15,515 nt of DNA from an uncultured Holosporaceae bacterium (GCA_947285985.1 CAMYPB010000017.1:1-15515), one strand, 5' to 3'; positions 6,787 to 14,342 are shown, numbered from the stretch's first letter. The notes: a model not told the origin generated them from the letters alone. Translations and numbers: made by a program.

Positions 6787-7980
6787 GTGATATATACTTG
6801 TAAAATTTTTAACAATAACTCAAAATCATTAGAGAAGAAATTTGTTTTCGCAAAGAATAACAATGAACTTCTGAGTATTTTGAAGTATCAGAATTGCGAT
6901 ATAGTTTCCTTTAAGAAGTATAAAAGTTTTTATACTAAAAATTATATAATCGAAAAGTTCACACTTCCATTCTTCAAAAATCTTTATACCCTCCTATCGA
7001 ATAAACTCGATATATTGAGGACCCTGGAAATTATTAGTAGCTCATTCTCGAGGATGGAAGAATATAGGTCAGTCGTCGAATATATGATATATTCCATAAA
7101 AAATGGATCTTCATTATCGAAGACAATTTTATATATTGGAAATGACTTCTTTGATAATCTCTCATATTCCTCGATAATGATCGCTGAAAAAACATCAACC
7201 TTCGAAAAATCTATAAAATTTATAATATCTCACCTCGAATCAAAAATTAGTATTAAAAAGAAAATAAAAAATATCCTCTCATATCCTATAATTTTGTTGT
7301 GTGTCATAACAATAGTGTTTTCATTCTGGATATTTTATATTATCCCAAATTTTCAGAGTATATTTCAGGATATGGGTATCCCCCTTCCATATATAACAAA
7401 AATTCTAATAAAATTTCACGATTTTTGTTTGAATCATTATTGTGTCGTATTATCGACGTTTTTGATGATAATTTTTTATATAATAATGTTAAAATACAAT
7501 CCTTCTTTCAAAAAACAAAAAGATCGCATTTTATCGAATATTCCCATACTGAAAGATTTTCGACATGATCTCGATATAATAAAATTCTTTTCATTTATGA
7601 AGACGATGTTATTTGAGAGTATGACGATCAGGGAATCCCTTGATCTTGCGATCATCGCATTTGAAGATAGTTCATCAATGAAGTCTGCAATCCATAAAAT
7701 ACGAAGTTTTATTATGTCTGGATTGTCATTGTCGATATCGATGAGGAAAACGGGAATATTCGATATATCACATATCCTCATAATAGAAGCAGGAGAAAAA
7801 GTTTCGAGTCTTCCTGATTCTTTTTTATTATTGTCAACAGATCTTCAAAACGATTTTATTCACAAGATAGAGAGATATACAAATCTCATTCAACCTTTCA
7901 TAATCATTTTTATGGGGGGATTGATTATGACGATCGTATACTCCGTTTTAATTCCGATGTATGACTCAATAAAATTTTAA
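6787..7980 (+). CDS. GspF/PilC-family inner-membrane platform protein
   Basis: GspF-like proteins form the inner-membrane platform of type II secretion and type IV pilus machines, passing ATPase motion to the pseudopilus. The 397 aa contain both halves of the duplicated GspF domain. The first membrane segment follows YPIILLCVITIVFSFWIFYI and leads into IIPNFQSIFQDMGIPLPYITKIL, a clear family signature. The C-terminus FIIIFMGGLIMTIVYSVLIPMYDSI is the expected last segment. The N-terminal 50 residues resemble the family's extra N-terminal strand region. The start is GTG at 6787, 10 bases after the lgt stop, with no good ribosome site; translation may be coupled to lgt. No other secretion or pilus gene is in the window, so the partner system must be encoded elsewhere. 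The last bases overlap the convergent tolA. Confidence 0.85.
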   Translation: MIYTCKIFNNNSKSLEKKFVFAKNNNELLSILKYQNCDIVSFKKYKSFYTKNYIIEKFTLPFFKNLYTLLSNKLDILRTLEIISSSFSRMEEYRSVVEYMIYSIKNGSSLSKTILYIGNDFFDNLSYSSIMIAEKTSTFEKSIKFIISHLESKISIKKKIKNILSYPIILLCVITIVFSFWIFYIIPNFQSIFQDMGIPLPYITKILIKFHDFCLNHYCVVLSTFLMIIFYIIMLKYNPSFKKQKDRILSNIPILKDFRHDLDIIKFFSFMKTMLFESMTIRESLDLAIIAFEDSSSMKSAIHKIRSFIMSGLSLSISMRKTGIFDISHILIIEAGEKVSSLPDSFLLLSTDLQNDFIHKIERYTNLIQPFIIIFMGGLIMTIVYSVLIPMYDSIKF

Positions 7981-8957
7981 TCAAACATATCCTTCGGATT
8001 GAAACTAAGTTCGAGTTCCTTCCATTCGTTATATTTTTCAGGAGGGAGGGGGAGAGGATTACATTCTGGGTCCAAAACGGCTCTATGAACATTTTCAGCC
8101 GCAATTTTGAAGTTTGGATCCGTCCTCATACGAGCCTCATCAACGATCTCAGCCTTCTTGACACTCCCATCCTCTGACAATTCCATCTTTATGTCGACGA
8201 TCAATTCCTCAGCATTTTTTAAACCCGCTGGGAAATGCCAACATTTTCTGATAGTCTGACGAATGAGATCAATTTGAGTCGTCGTCAAAACATCTCCCAA
8301 TTCCTCGGCCTTGATCCCAGAATTCTCATTGTCAGATGACGCAATCGCATCGTCTAGGAGACTATCAAAAGATTTCTTCGCGGATTTTGGATCAGATTTC
8401 TTCGCATTCTTCTTGTTTTTTCGAAGATTGACGATCGCTTTTTCAGAAGCTTTTGAATTGTTTTTTACCTTATTTTTATCATTTGATTTCTGATTTTTTT
8501 TGTTATTACTTTCTTTTTTTGTTTTGTCTTTTTTAGGTTTATTTTTATCTTTTTTCAATGCTATCGCATTATCATCATCTTTTTTTTCTTCAATTTTTTT
8601 TTCTGTCGTTTTTGTCTCCTTTTGTTTTGGCTCATCTTTTTTTTGAGTATCGTCTTTTTTTGAATTTTCATTATTATTTTGTTCTTTTTTTGGAGCAGAA
8701 CTTTCTTCAGGCTGATTCTTCGCGGATACAGTCTCTTTCTCTTTCGTTTGAGATTTTGTCTTGCTCACACGTCCCTCAACATCCGAGAGAATAGGAGCCT
8801 TACTTTTTGGTCCAATTTGAACGAAATCATAGACAACATACCCATTGTCTTTAATTGCATCTTCCGACGAAAAAGGATTCTTTATACCATAATACGAAAT
8901 TGAAATGACAATAACATGAAGAAGAGTTGATAATATAAGAGGAGTATTCTTACGCAT
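7977..8957 (-). CDS. tolA: TolA, Tol-Pal system bridging protein
   Basis: TolA spans the periplasm, linking the TolQR motor to the outer membrane during cell constriction. The 326 aa have the expected order. A signal anchor (RKNTPLILSTLLHVIVISIS) comes first. A long Lys/Glu/Asp-rich region (about 60-215) takes the place of the usual Ala/Lys helix. A C-terminal TolA/TonB-like domain begins about residue 222 and includes LTTTQIDLIRQTIRKCWHFP and the KMELSEDGSVKKAEIV strand region. The gene starts 2 bases after the tolR stop. The coding strand of the middle region has at least six A runs of 7-9 (complement of T runs between about 8494 and 8661), sites where polymerase slippage could occur. The frame itself is intact. 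The stop overlaps the facing GspF-family gene by 4 bases. Confidence 0.88.
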   Translation of the reverse strand: MRKNTPLILSTLLHVIVISISYYGIKNPFSSEDAIKDNGYVVYDFVQIGPKSKAPILSDVEGRVSKTKSQTKEKETVSAKNQPEESSAPKKEQNNNENSKKDDTQKKDEPKQKETKTTEKKIEEKKDDDNAIALKKDKNKPKKDKTKKESNNKKNQKSNDKNKVKNNSKASEKAIVNLRKNKKNAKKSDPKSAKKSFDSLLDDAIASSDNENSGIKAEELGDVLTTTQIDLIRQTIRKCWHFPAGLKNAEELIVDIKMELSEDGSVKKAEIVDEARMRTDPNFKIAAENVHRAVLDPECNPLPLPPEKYNEWKELELSFNPKDMFD

Positions 8958-8959
8958 TT

Positions 8960-9478
8960 TTATTTTCTCTTATTATTTTTGTGTCCCAATTTTTTATTTT
9001 GTTTTTGTATAGGTTTTTCGTCAAACTTTATGGAAGACAGATTATTGTTTTGAGACGCATTTGTGTCCACTTCAGAAATGAGAGAGACCTTACACGCGCC
9101 AGAAGACGATATTATGCCCATAATTTCCATGATCGTTCCATACTGCAGATTTTTATCTCCCCTTATATAAACGACATCACTCTTCCCATTCTCCATGATC
9201 AATGGAAGTTTTTGAAGGAGTTCTTCAATAGAAACTTTCGCATCTTCAACGTATATATTCGAATCCTTGTCGATCGATATAATAACAGGAGCTTTATCTT
9301 CCTGTTTCGAGGAGACGGCCTTCGTTTTTGGAAGATCAACATTTATTCCAGCCGTTAAAATTGGGGCTGTGATCATGAATATAACAACGAGAACGAGAAA
9401 AACGTCGACAAGAGGAGCAACATTTATCTGAGTCGTCCTGTTCATTCGATTTCTTTGTCTATTGTTATTAACTCTCAT
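8960..9478 (-). CDS. tolR: TolR/ExbD-family proton-channel protein TolR
   Basis: TolR is a single-pass inner-membrane protein that, with TolQ, uses the proton gradient to move TolA. The N-terminus (NRTTQINVAPLVDVFLVLVV) has the family's membrane segment with the conserved channel Asp. INVDLPKTKA and a periplasmic domain with VYIRGDKNLQYGTIM follow, and the tail is basic and Asn/Lys rich. From the ATG at 9478 it is 172 aa, slightly longer than usual because of that tail. The ATG has CGAGG 7 bases upstream; an adjacent TTG at 9481 would add one residue. The gene begins inside the end of tolQ (11-base overlap), which implies coupled translation. Confidence 0.93.
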   Translation of the reverse strand: MRVNNNRQRNRMNRTTQINVAPLVDVFLVLVVIFMITAPILTAGINVDLPKTKAVSSKQEDKAPVIISIDKDSNIYVEDAKVSIEELLQKLPLIMENGKSDVVYIRGDKNLQYGTIMEIMGIISSSGACKVSLISEVDTNASQNNNLSSIKFDEKPIQKQNKKLGHKNNKRK

Positions 9479-10238
9479 CAAATTGCCTCGAAATTATTGA
9501 ACTAAATTCTTCTGAAAATGTCTCAAGTCTGTTTGCATAACGATTTATATCAGATGAAAATTTATTGTATGATATAGCAGCTGGAATCGCAGCGACGAGT
9601 CCCATAGCGGTCGTGAACAACGTTTCCGCGATAATTGGGATAATACTTGCACTCTGTTGAGTCGCAATAACTTTCATTCCTTCCATAATCCCAAGGACCG
9701 TCCCGAAAATCCCGATAATAACCGCATTCGTTCCAAGAGACGACAAAAAAGTCATCCTCATCTCAAGAATATCAAGTTCCTTCGTTATCGTGACATTCAT
9801 AATCTGTTTTATCCTCATGACAGAATTGATCTTCTGCTCAGTCGATAAACTTTGACCTCTATTCTTTTTTATGAGTCTATTCCATTCGGACATCCCCGCA
9901 CAAAAAACATTTGATATAGGATCAAAAGCTGTATCTTTGAGTTCGCGATACAAAGATTCAAGAGGTGTTCCAGACCAAAAACTATCCTCAAAAATATCAG
10001 CCTCTGCATTTATTTTTTTTATCCTCACATATTTCGATATAATAATCGTCCACGACCAAATGGATGCAAATAAAAGTGTTAGCATAACAATCTTGATCAT
10101 AAATCCAGCATGCCAAAACATACCAAAAATCGAATCATGTGTTGAAACTTGTGATGCAGAATTCGTAATATTATTTACGACGACATCCGAATTATTCAAG
10201 GTATTCTCCGTCGCGATCCCTATATTTCCTGATTGCAT
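9468..10238 (-). CDS. tolQ: TolQ/ExbB-family proton-channel protein TolQ
   Basis: TolQ forms the pentameric inner-membrane channel around TolR. The 256 aa show three membrane segments: MIKIVMLTLLFASIWSWTII near residues 48-67, then the paired C-terminal segments FLSSLGTNAVIIGIFGTVLGIM and AETLFTTAMGLVAAIPAAI, which are signature TolQ/ExbB sequences. A polar N-terminal extension of about 40 residues rich in Asn and Ser precedes the first segment and is unusual. The ribosome site before the ATG is weak (GTGGA). It is the first gene of tolQ-tolR-tolA. ybgC is not upstream and tolB-pal is not downstream. Confidence 0.93.
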   Translation of the reverse strand: MQSGNIGIATENTLNNSDVVVNNITNSASQVSTHDSIFGMFWHAGFMIKIVMLTLLFASIWSWTIIISKYVRIKKINAEADIFEDSFWSGTPLESLYRELKDTAFDPISNVFCAGMSEWNRLIKKNRGQSLSTEQKINSVMRIKQIMNVTITKELDILEMRMTFLSSLGTNAVIIGIFGTVLGIMEGMKVIATQQSASIIPIIAETLFTTAMGLVAAIPAAISYNKFSSDINRYANRLETFSEEFSSIISRQFDES

Positions 10239-10345
10239 TTTCTAGAATCCACTTAATAAAAAAAAGAAAACATTAACAAATCTTTATACAAATCACATTC
10301 TACACTATTTTCGAATTTTATAACAGAGGTATTCAATAACAAAAT
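10239..10345 (-). other. tolQ leader, no clear promoter
   Basis: This AT-rich leader lies between the rpsU terminator and tolQ. On the minus strand a TAGAAT (about 10296-10301) is the best -10 candidate, but no convincing -35 is seen. Confidence 0.3.
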
Positions 10346-10378
10346 AAAAAAGCCACAATAAAAACATGCAGCTTTTTT
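10346..10378 (-). terminator. rpsU terminator
   Basis: A 12-bp stem (10346-10357 with 10367-10378, two G-U pairs) has a 9-base loop. On the minus strand the stem ends in six T and runs into ATTTTG. It separates rpsU from tolQ. The stem has A/T runs at both ends, so it could also work on the plus strand, where no gene precedes it. Confidence 0.75.
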
Positions 10379-10400
10379 TCAATTGATCATCAAGAAAAAA

Positions 10401-10604
10401 TTAGTATCCCTCTTTTTCGAGTCTCTTCCTCAAGAGTTTTCTATACCTCCTGATAGATTCAACCTGTTTCCTTGCTTTCTTCTCGGAGGGCTTTTCAAAA
10501 TGACGATGAATCTTCATATCTTTATATATTCCCTCTCTTTGCATCTTCTTCTTTAATATACGCAAAGCATGATCAACATTGTTGTCATTAACCGTAACTT
10601 CCAC
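10401..10604 (-). CDS. rpsU: 30S ribosomal protein bS21
   Basis: bS21 is a small basic 30S subunit protein that helps initiation on mRNAs. The 67 aa match the family throughout: [20 protein letters not shown], then [20 protein letters not shown], then [20 protein letters not shown]. The start is GTG at 10604, chosen because the family begins two or three residues before VTVNDNNVD and because AAAGGAGGGG (10611-10620) lies at ideal spacing. The frame stays open upstream to 10652, but that lies in the leader between promoter and ribosome site. The single-gene unit has a near-consensus promoter (10651-10679) and a hairpin terminator (10346-10378), which suggests strong expression. Confidence 0.95.
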   Translation of the reverse strand: MEVTVNDNNVDHALRILKKKMQREGIYKDMKIHRHFEKPSEKKARKQVESIRRYRKLLRKRLEKEGY

Positions 10605-10610
10605 TTTTCT

Positions 10611-10620
10611 CCCCTCCTTT
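10611..10620 (-). promoter_or_regulatory. rpsU: strong Shine-Dalgarno deciding the rpsU GTG start
   Basis: On the minus strand AAAGGAGGGG precedes the GTG by 6 bases. It is the best Shine-Dalgarno in the window and fixes the start at a non-ATG codon. Confidence 0.85.
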
Positions 10621-10650
10621 TTATAAAATAAATATAACACACTAAGAGTC

Positions 10651-10679
10651 ATTCTATCTCAAATCAAATCATATGTCAA
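10651..10679 (-). promoter_or_regulatory. near-consensus rpsU promoter
   Basis: On the minus strand TTGACA (10674-10679, perfect) and TAGAAT (10651-10656) are separated by 17 bases. Transcription would start near 10644, giving a leader of about 40 bases. It is the closest match to the sigma-70 consensus in the window. Confidence 0.75.
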
Positions 10680-10831
10680 TATGAAATAATAATATTTGAA
10701 TATGTATTTATATTGACAATAGACATAGGGTCTTGTCTAGTAAAGATGATTGTATATATGAGATATATATTATGTTTATATTGTGTATATAGATATTGTT
10801 ATAAAAAAGTGCGAAAATGAAAAATAATGTA

Positions 10832-10860
10832 TTGACGATCACGAAAAAGTTTGATACTAT
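10832..10860 (+). promoter_or_regulatory. promoter of tRNA-Asp
   Basis: TTGACG (10832-10837) and TACTAT (10855-10860) are separated by 17 bases. The start would be about 10867, about 43 bases before the tRNA. A second TTGACA at 10713-10718 lacks a good -10 box. The rest of 10680-10909 is AT-rich with no supported gene. Confidence 0.6.
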
Positions 10861-10909
10861 GAATATATCAATTGGACATGATGAGATGTTCGGATTGATT
10901 CGAGAAAGC

Positions 10910-10986
10910 GGGGGTGTAGCTCAGTTGGTTAGAGCGTCGGCCTGTCACGCCGAAGGTCGCGGGTTCGAGTCCCGTCGCTCCCGCCA
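10910..10986 (+). tRNA. tRNA-Asp (GUC)
   Basis: A complete 77-base tRNA with CCA encoded. The acceptor GGGGGTG pairs with CGCTCCC, and the discriminator is G, an Asp identity element. The D arm is GCTC/GAGC. The anticodon stem CGGCC/cGCCG carries CTGTCAC with anticodon GTC. The T arm contains GGTTCGAGTCC. Its own promoter precedes it, and no terminator separates it from tadA, so the two may share a transcript. Confidence 0.97.
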
Positions 10987-11036
10987 TTTTGCTTTCTTAT
11001 CTTGATATCTTATAAAAAATGTTTTCAAAGGATATA

Positions 11037-11468
11037 ATGAATTTTGTGGTGGGTAGTTCGAGGGGTATTCTTTCGTCTAGTTCGTTGGAGATTCCGATTT
11101 TTGCGGTTATTGCAATGGGTGATGATATTATTTCATACTCTGGAAACAGGGTTGAAGAGTTAAAAAATCCTCTAATGCACGCTGAGTATATATCCGTAAT
11201 CACGTCCCTTCAAAAATTGAAGACGAAATATCTTGATGAGATGAGTTTGTATGTTAATCTTGAGCCCTGTTGTTTTTGTGCGTCTGTCCTTGAGAAGGTT
11301 CGTATACAAAATATTTTTTTTGGAGCGTATGATCCAAAGTGCGGAGGTATTGAACACAATGCTCGTATTTTCGATAGTTCTCTTCATAAACCAAAAAATA
11401 TAATTGGGGGCATACGAGAGAGTGAATGTTCGAATATAATCAAAGAATTTTTTAAAAAATTACGATAA
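11037..11468 (+). CDS. tadA: tRNA-specific adenosine deaminase TadA
   Basis: TadA converts A34 to inosine in tRNA-Arg(ACG), needed to read CGU, CGC and CGA codons. The 143 aa contain the zinc site: HAE (His48, Glu50) and EPCCFC (PCxxC, Cys78 and Cys81). SGNRVEELKNPLMHAE resembles alphaproteobacterial TadA (SGNR...HAE). The usual PCPMC is PCCFC, which keeps both zinc ligands. Two starts are possible. The ATG at 11019 has no ribosome site. The ATG at 11037 has AAAGGA close upstream and fits the family N-terminus better, so I use the latter. The gene lies 50 bases after tRNA-Asp and ends 1 base before the facing membrane-protein gene. Confidence 0.9.
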   Translation: MNFVVGSSRGILSSSSLEIPIFAVIAMGDDIISYSGNRVEELKNPLMHAEYISVITSLQKLKTKYLDEMSLYVNLEPCCFCASVLEKVRIQNIFFGAYDPKCGGIEHNARIFDSSLHKPKNIIGGIRESECSNIIKEFFKKLR

Positions 11469-11469
11469 T

Positions 11470-11949
11470 TTATTTTTGTTTTAAGAAATAACTCATACCA
11501 ACTAATAGGACGATGGATTCAATAGAAATTATACATAAAAATATAGACATAAAAACAATGTCTTGTGTCAGAGGGGTTTTTGATATATTTTGTGATATAG
11601 ATTCATTATAAATTGGTATAAAAAACAATAATGCGAATATTGAAATTAATGATATTGGAATTATATTTTTAGAATTATTTGATTTGTTATTGTGTTTTGT
11701 TATTGCGTTGGAGATTATTATAATCCCTGATGATATGGAAAGGTATATTATCATGAGGATTATAGAGATTATATACGCTTTCATATTTATCGCTATTATC
11801 ATTGATACGAATATTATAGTATTCATAAAAAATAATACACTTTTTAGTGTATTATTTGATATTATGAATAATATTGTTGATATTATTGATGAAATGGAGA
11901 GTATAATAAAGATTATATCTTTAATACTATTAGTCGACAATACCTGCAT
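11470..11949 (-). CDS. multi-pass membrane protein, possibly a diverged NuoJ
   Basis: The 159 aa are extremely rich in Ile and form about five hydrophobic helices. The pattern fits NADH dehydrogenase subunit J: a first helix, then SNNTLKSVLFFM (family: NPVxSVLFL), then AYIISIILMIIYLSISSGIIII (family: EFLAMLLVIVYVGAVAVLFLFV), a polar loop (about 87-96) and two last helices. Length also fits. However, the conserved Gly-Ala-Glu before the third helix is replaced by Met-Lys, and no other nuo gene is here, so the assignment is tentative. The ATG lies 20 bases inside the end of era. AAGGAG sits 11 bases before it and can pair with an adjacent CTCC. It is the last gene of the dksA-era unit. Confidence 0.5.
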   Translation of the reverse strand: MQVLSTNSIKDIIFIILSISSIISTILFIISNNTLKSVLFFMNTIIFVSMIIAINMKAYIISIILMIIYLSISSGIIIISNAITKHNNKSNNSKNIIPISLISIFALLFFIPIYNESISQNISKTPLTQDIVFMSIFLCIISIESIVLLVGMSYFLKQK

Positions 11950-12871
11950 TTTGGAGGTGACTCCTTTTTTCTGTCCATTTCTCTTTCACTTTGACGAATA
12001 GCTTCAAATCTATATTTTTGTTGAGAAGTTTTTTCATGTCAAAGATAGCGAGATTTTTTATCTCTTTTATTTTTGATCCTTGTTTTCCAAGGACGATTCC
12101 TTTTTGTGAGTCTTTTATAACGATTATTGATTGAAAAATTCTTGCTTTTTTATCTGTTGATGAGAAGGATTCTGTTTCAACGTATATACTATATGGAAGT
12201 TCCTTTGATAAGAGGTTAAAGATTTTTTCACGTGTTATTTCAGAGAGTCGAAATTTTATGTCCATATCAGTTGATCTATCTTCCTCATACATAAATGGAC
12301 TCTCTGGGATGTTATCTAAAAGGAAATTTGTTATATCATCGACATGATCATTCTCAAGGGCCGATATCATGAAAATCTTTTTGATATTGTCATAATGAGA
12401 TAAAGATTCAGTTAATTTTAAGAGTGACTCTTTTTTTACGGCGTCAATTTTATTTATTGCAACTATGAGTATATTATCTTTATTTTTTATTTTTTCTATG
12501 AAATCAAAGGAGGACTTATGATTTTTGGAGGTTGGATCTATCATGAGGAGAATAATATCCGCGTCTTTGTATGCATATCTAAAATTTGATATAAGTGCTT
12601 TTTCAAGGGATGTGTTTGCGCGACAAAATCCAGGCGTATCTATGAAGACAAGTTGAGAATTATCAACGATTTTTATTCCACGTATTTGTCTTCTCGTTGT
12701 TTGGATCTTATTTGAGACGATCGATATTTTTTCTCCAACGATCAAATTGATGAGTGTGGACTTTCCAACGTTTGGTTCTCCAACGATCGCAATAAATCCA
12801 CACTTCGTTTTAAAATTATTATTGTCGTTTTGTTCATCAATATTGTTATGAGGCTTCACTTTCAAGTACAT
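11930..12871 (-). CDS. era: GTPase Era
   Basis: Era binds GTP and the 3' end of 16S rRNA and is needed for 30S assembly, linking it to growth. Motifs in order are G1 GEPNVGKST (residues 31-39), G2 region QTTRRQIRG, G3 DTPG, G4 NKID and a G5-like MISALE. A C-terminal KH domain contains GIVLGKQGSKIKEIKNLA. The length of 313 aa from the ATG at 12871 is near the usual 300. An in-frame start at 12919 would add 16 very basic residues and extend the overlap with dksA to 74 bases, which I think less likely. With the ATG at 12871 the overlap is 26 bases. The N-terminus before CGFIAIVG is Asn-rich and longer than in E. coli. Confidence 0.93.
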   Translation of the reverse strand: MYLKVKPHNNIDEQNDNNNFKTKCGFIAIVGEPNVGKSTLINLIVGEKISIVSNKIQTTRRQIRGIKIVDNSQLVFIDTPGFCRANTSLEKALISNFRYAYKDADIILLMIDPTSKNHKSSFDFIEKIKNKDNILIVAINKIDAVKKESLLKLTESLSHYDNIKKIFMISALENDHVDDITNFLLDNIPESPFMYEEDRSTDMDIKFRLSEITREKIFNLLSKELPYSIYVETESFSSTDKKARIFQSIIVIKDSQKGIVLGKQGSKIKEIKNLAIFDMKKLLNKNIDLKLFVKVKEKWTEKRSHLQNAGIVD

Positions 12872-13262
12872 CTTCCCTATAATCTCTTTCTTTTTTCTCG
12901 TGTCTTTCTTGCGCTTCAATGCAAAGGGTCGCTATAGGACGAGCTTCTAGTCTCTTGACACCTATAGGATTTCCCGTTTCTTCGCAATACCCATACGATC
13001 CATCATCAATTCTTTTTATTGCAGCATCGATTTTGTGTATGAGTTTTCGAGCTCTATCCTTTGTTCTTAACTCTAATGTCTGATTGATTATATTGCAAGC
13101 AGTATCTATCGAATCGGCCTCAACATTTTTTTCAATTTGAAGATTTTCTCGAGTTTCATTACTCTCCTTCAATAATTCATTCTTCCAATTTATAAGTTTC
13201 GCCCTAAAATATTCGAGTTGCTCCTCGCTTAAATAATGATCATTCTGCTTCTTATTGGCCAT
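12846..13262 (-). CDS. dksA: RNA polymerase-binding transcription factor DksA
   Basis: DksA enters the secondary channel of RNA polymerase and, with ppGpp, controls rRNA and amino-acid promoters. The 138 aa show the N-terminal LSEEQLEYFRAKLINWKNEL, a long coiled-coil hairpin with the acidic tip region NVEADSIDTA, and the C-terminal GYCEETGNPIGVKRLEARPIATLCIEAQERHE. Of the four zinc-finger cysteines, only the first of each pair remains (GYC and LC). This loss is typical of alphaproteobacterial DksA, not damage. The start is ATG with GAGGAACC upstream. It is the first gene of an overlapping dksA-era-membrane-protein unit. Confidence 0.93.
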   Translation of the reverse strand: MANKKQNDHYLSEEQLEYFRAKLINWKNELLKESNETRENLQIEKNVEADSIDTACNIINQTLELRTKDRARKLIHKIDAAIKRIDDGSYGYCEETGNPIGVKRLEARPIATLCIEAQERHEKKERDYREDVLESEAS

Positions 13263-13302
13263 TTTTCAAGGTTCCTCAATCAAACATCACGCCTATGAAA
13301 AT

Positions 13303-13331
13303 ATTATTACTTAAAAAAAAATCTGTCGCAA
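13303..13331 (-). promoter_or_regulatory. possible dksA promoter
   Basis: On the minus strand TTGCGA (13326-13331) and AATAAT (13303-13308) are separated by 17 bases that include a T9 run. Matches are 4 and 5 of 6. It lies about 40 bases before the dksA ATG. Confidence 0.35.
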
Positions 13332-13370
13332 CAATTATTCTAATGGATTTGTGATAATTTTTATTCAAAT

Positions 13371-14324
13371 TCAACACGAATCTTTTTTGTTATCATCTGA
13401 TAAAGGATGGCATTTATCATAGATTTCTGATAAATGTCTTGAAGATACTTCTGTGTATATTTGAGTTGATGATATCGAGGAGTGTCCCAAGATTTCTTGT
13501 ATACTTCTCAGATCTCCGGATTTTTCCATGACGTGTGTTGCGAAGGAGTGACGAAATGCGTGGGGTGTCACGGATTCTGACATATTGAGGAGTTCTCTTG
13601 ATTTTTTTATTATTTTTTGGACGGATGATGATCCGAGTCTCTCTCCGTTTTTATTCATGAAGAGGGGTGTATTTTTATTTGGATTCTTGAAAAATGGACA
13701 TAATTTTATATAATCCAAAACGATGTTATAGACTGGTTTTAATATCGGGACATTTCTATATTTCATACCTTTCCCAATAATTTCAAGGAATCCATTCTGA
13801 CTATTGATAAAATCCAAATAATTTATGGAGAGCGATTCACTGAGTCTAAGACCCACGGAATATATCAGGATCAAGAGGGATTTATCACGTTTAATAATCC
13901 AGGGAGTTTGTTTTATATCGGATATAGAGTCTATAATATTGTTGATATCGTCTATATTCAAGGGACGAGGAAGTGTCTTCTCGATCTTCGGAGATCTCAT
14001 ATGGATTATTTCACTATCCTTTATGAGGTTTATATCGATGAGAAATAACAACAGATTTTTTAATGCAGATAATCCTCGGGATATCGTCTTCGATGTGTCA
14101 TGATTATTTTTCCTATACAAAAACCACGACCTTATTATATTCTTATCTAACTTTAAAAATTTGTCAAGATCAAGATTTTCTGATGTATAATCATTATAGA
14201 AACGTTTGAATATTGAGATATCATTCATATACGAATCCACAGTGTTTTTCGATAGAAATTTTGTGTATAACATATTATGTTTCCAATCATCAAGAATTTT
14301 ATCTAAATTTTTCGTAGTTTGCAT
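13371..14324 (-). CDS. xerC: tyrosine recombinase XerC
   Basis: XerC acts with XerD at dif to resolve chromosome dimers before division. From the ATG at 14324 it is 317 aa. The N-terminal SAM-like DNA-binding domain is followed by LPRPLNIDDI. The catalytic set is complete: Arg160 (SVGLRLSES), Lys185 (IIGKGMKYR), His255-x-x-Arg258 (TPHAFRHSFATHV), His281 (ILGHSS) and Tyr290 (STQIYTEV). PWIIKRDKSLLILIYSVGLR and GDLRSIQEILGHSSISSTQI resemble alphaproteobacterial XerC more than XerD, though the two are close. A GTG at 14333 could add three residues; neither start has a clear ribosome site. It is divergent from the SRP RNA gene, with overlapping promoter elements. Confidence 0.85.
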   Translation of the reverse strand: MQTTKNLDKILDDWKHNMLYTKFLSKNTVDSYMNDISIFKRFYNDYTSENLDLDKFLKLDKNIIRSWFLYRKNNHDTSKTISRGLSALKNLLLFLIDINLIKDSEIIHMRSPKIEKTLPRPLNIDDINNIIDSISDIKQTPWIIKRDKSLLILIYSVGLRLSESLSINYLDFINSQNGFLEIIGKGMKYRNVPILKPVYNIVLDYIKLCPFFKNPNKNTPLFMNKNGERLGSSSVQKIIKKSRELLNMSESVTPHAFRHSFATHVMEKSGDLRSIQEILGHSSISSTQIYTEVSSRHLSEIYDKCHPLSDDNKKDSC

Positions 14325-14342
14325 AAATATCACAGATCATAT

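Noticed and set aside
10605..10652. Upstream extension of bS21
   Set aside because: It covers the Shine-Dalgarno and reaches the -10 box; bS21 proteins do not have these residues.
10721..10738. AGACA...TGTCT inverted repeat near a TTGACA as a possible small RNA or riboswitch
   Set aside because: Only 5 bp with no T run or further conserved structure; not distinguishable from chance.
10817..11005. 62-codon open frame across the tRNA-Asp region
   Set aside because: It runs through the tRNA; the peptide is a translation of tRNA sequence.
11684..12001. 105-codon plus-strand frame opposite the NuoJ-like gene, with a perfect GGAGGTGA at 11953-11960
   Set aside because: The Shine-Dalgarno-like motif has no start codon at proper spacing, and the frame mirrors the Ile-rich coding of the minus-strand gene.
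12846..13262. DksA zinc-finger cysteine loss as a sign of decay
   Set aside because: Alphaproteobacterial DksA proteins commonly lack part of the four-Cys set while keeping the surrounding sequence, as here.
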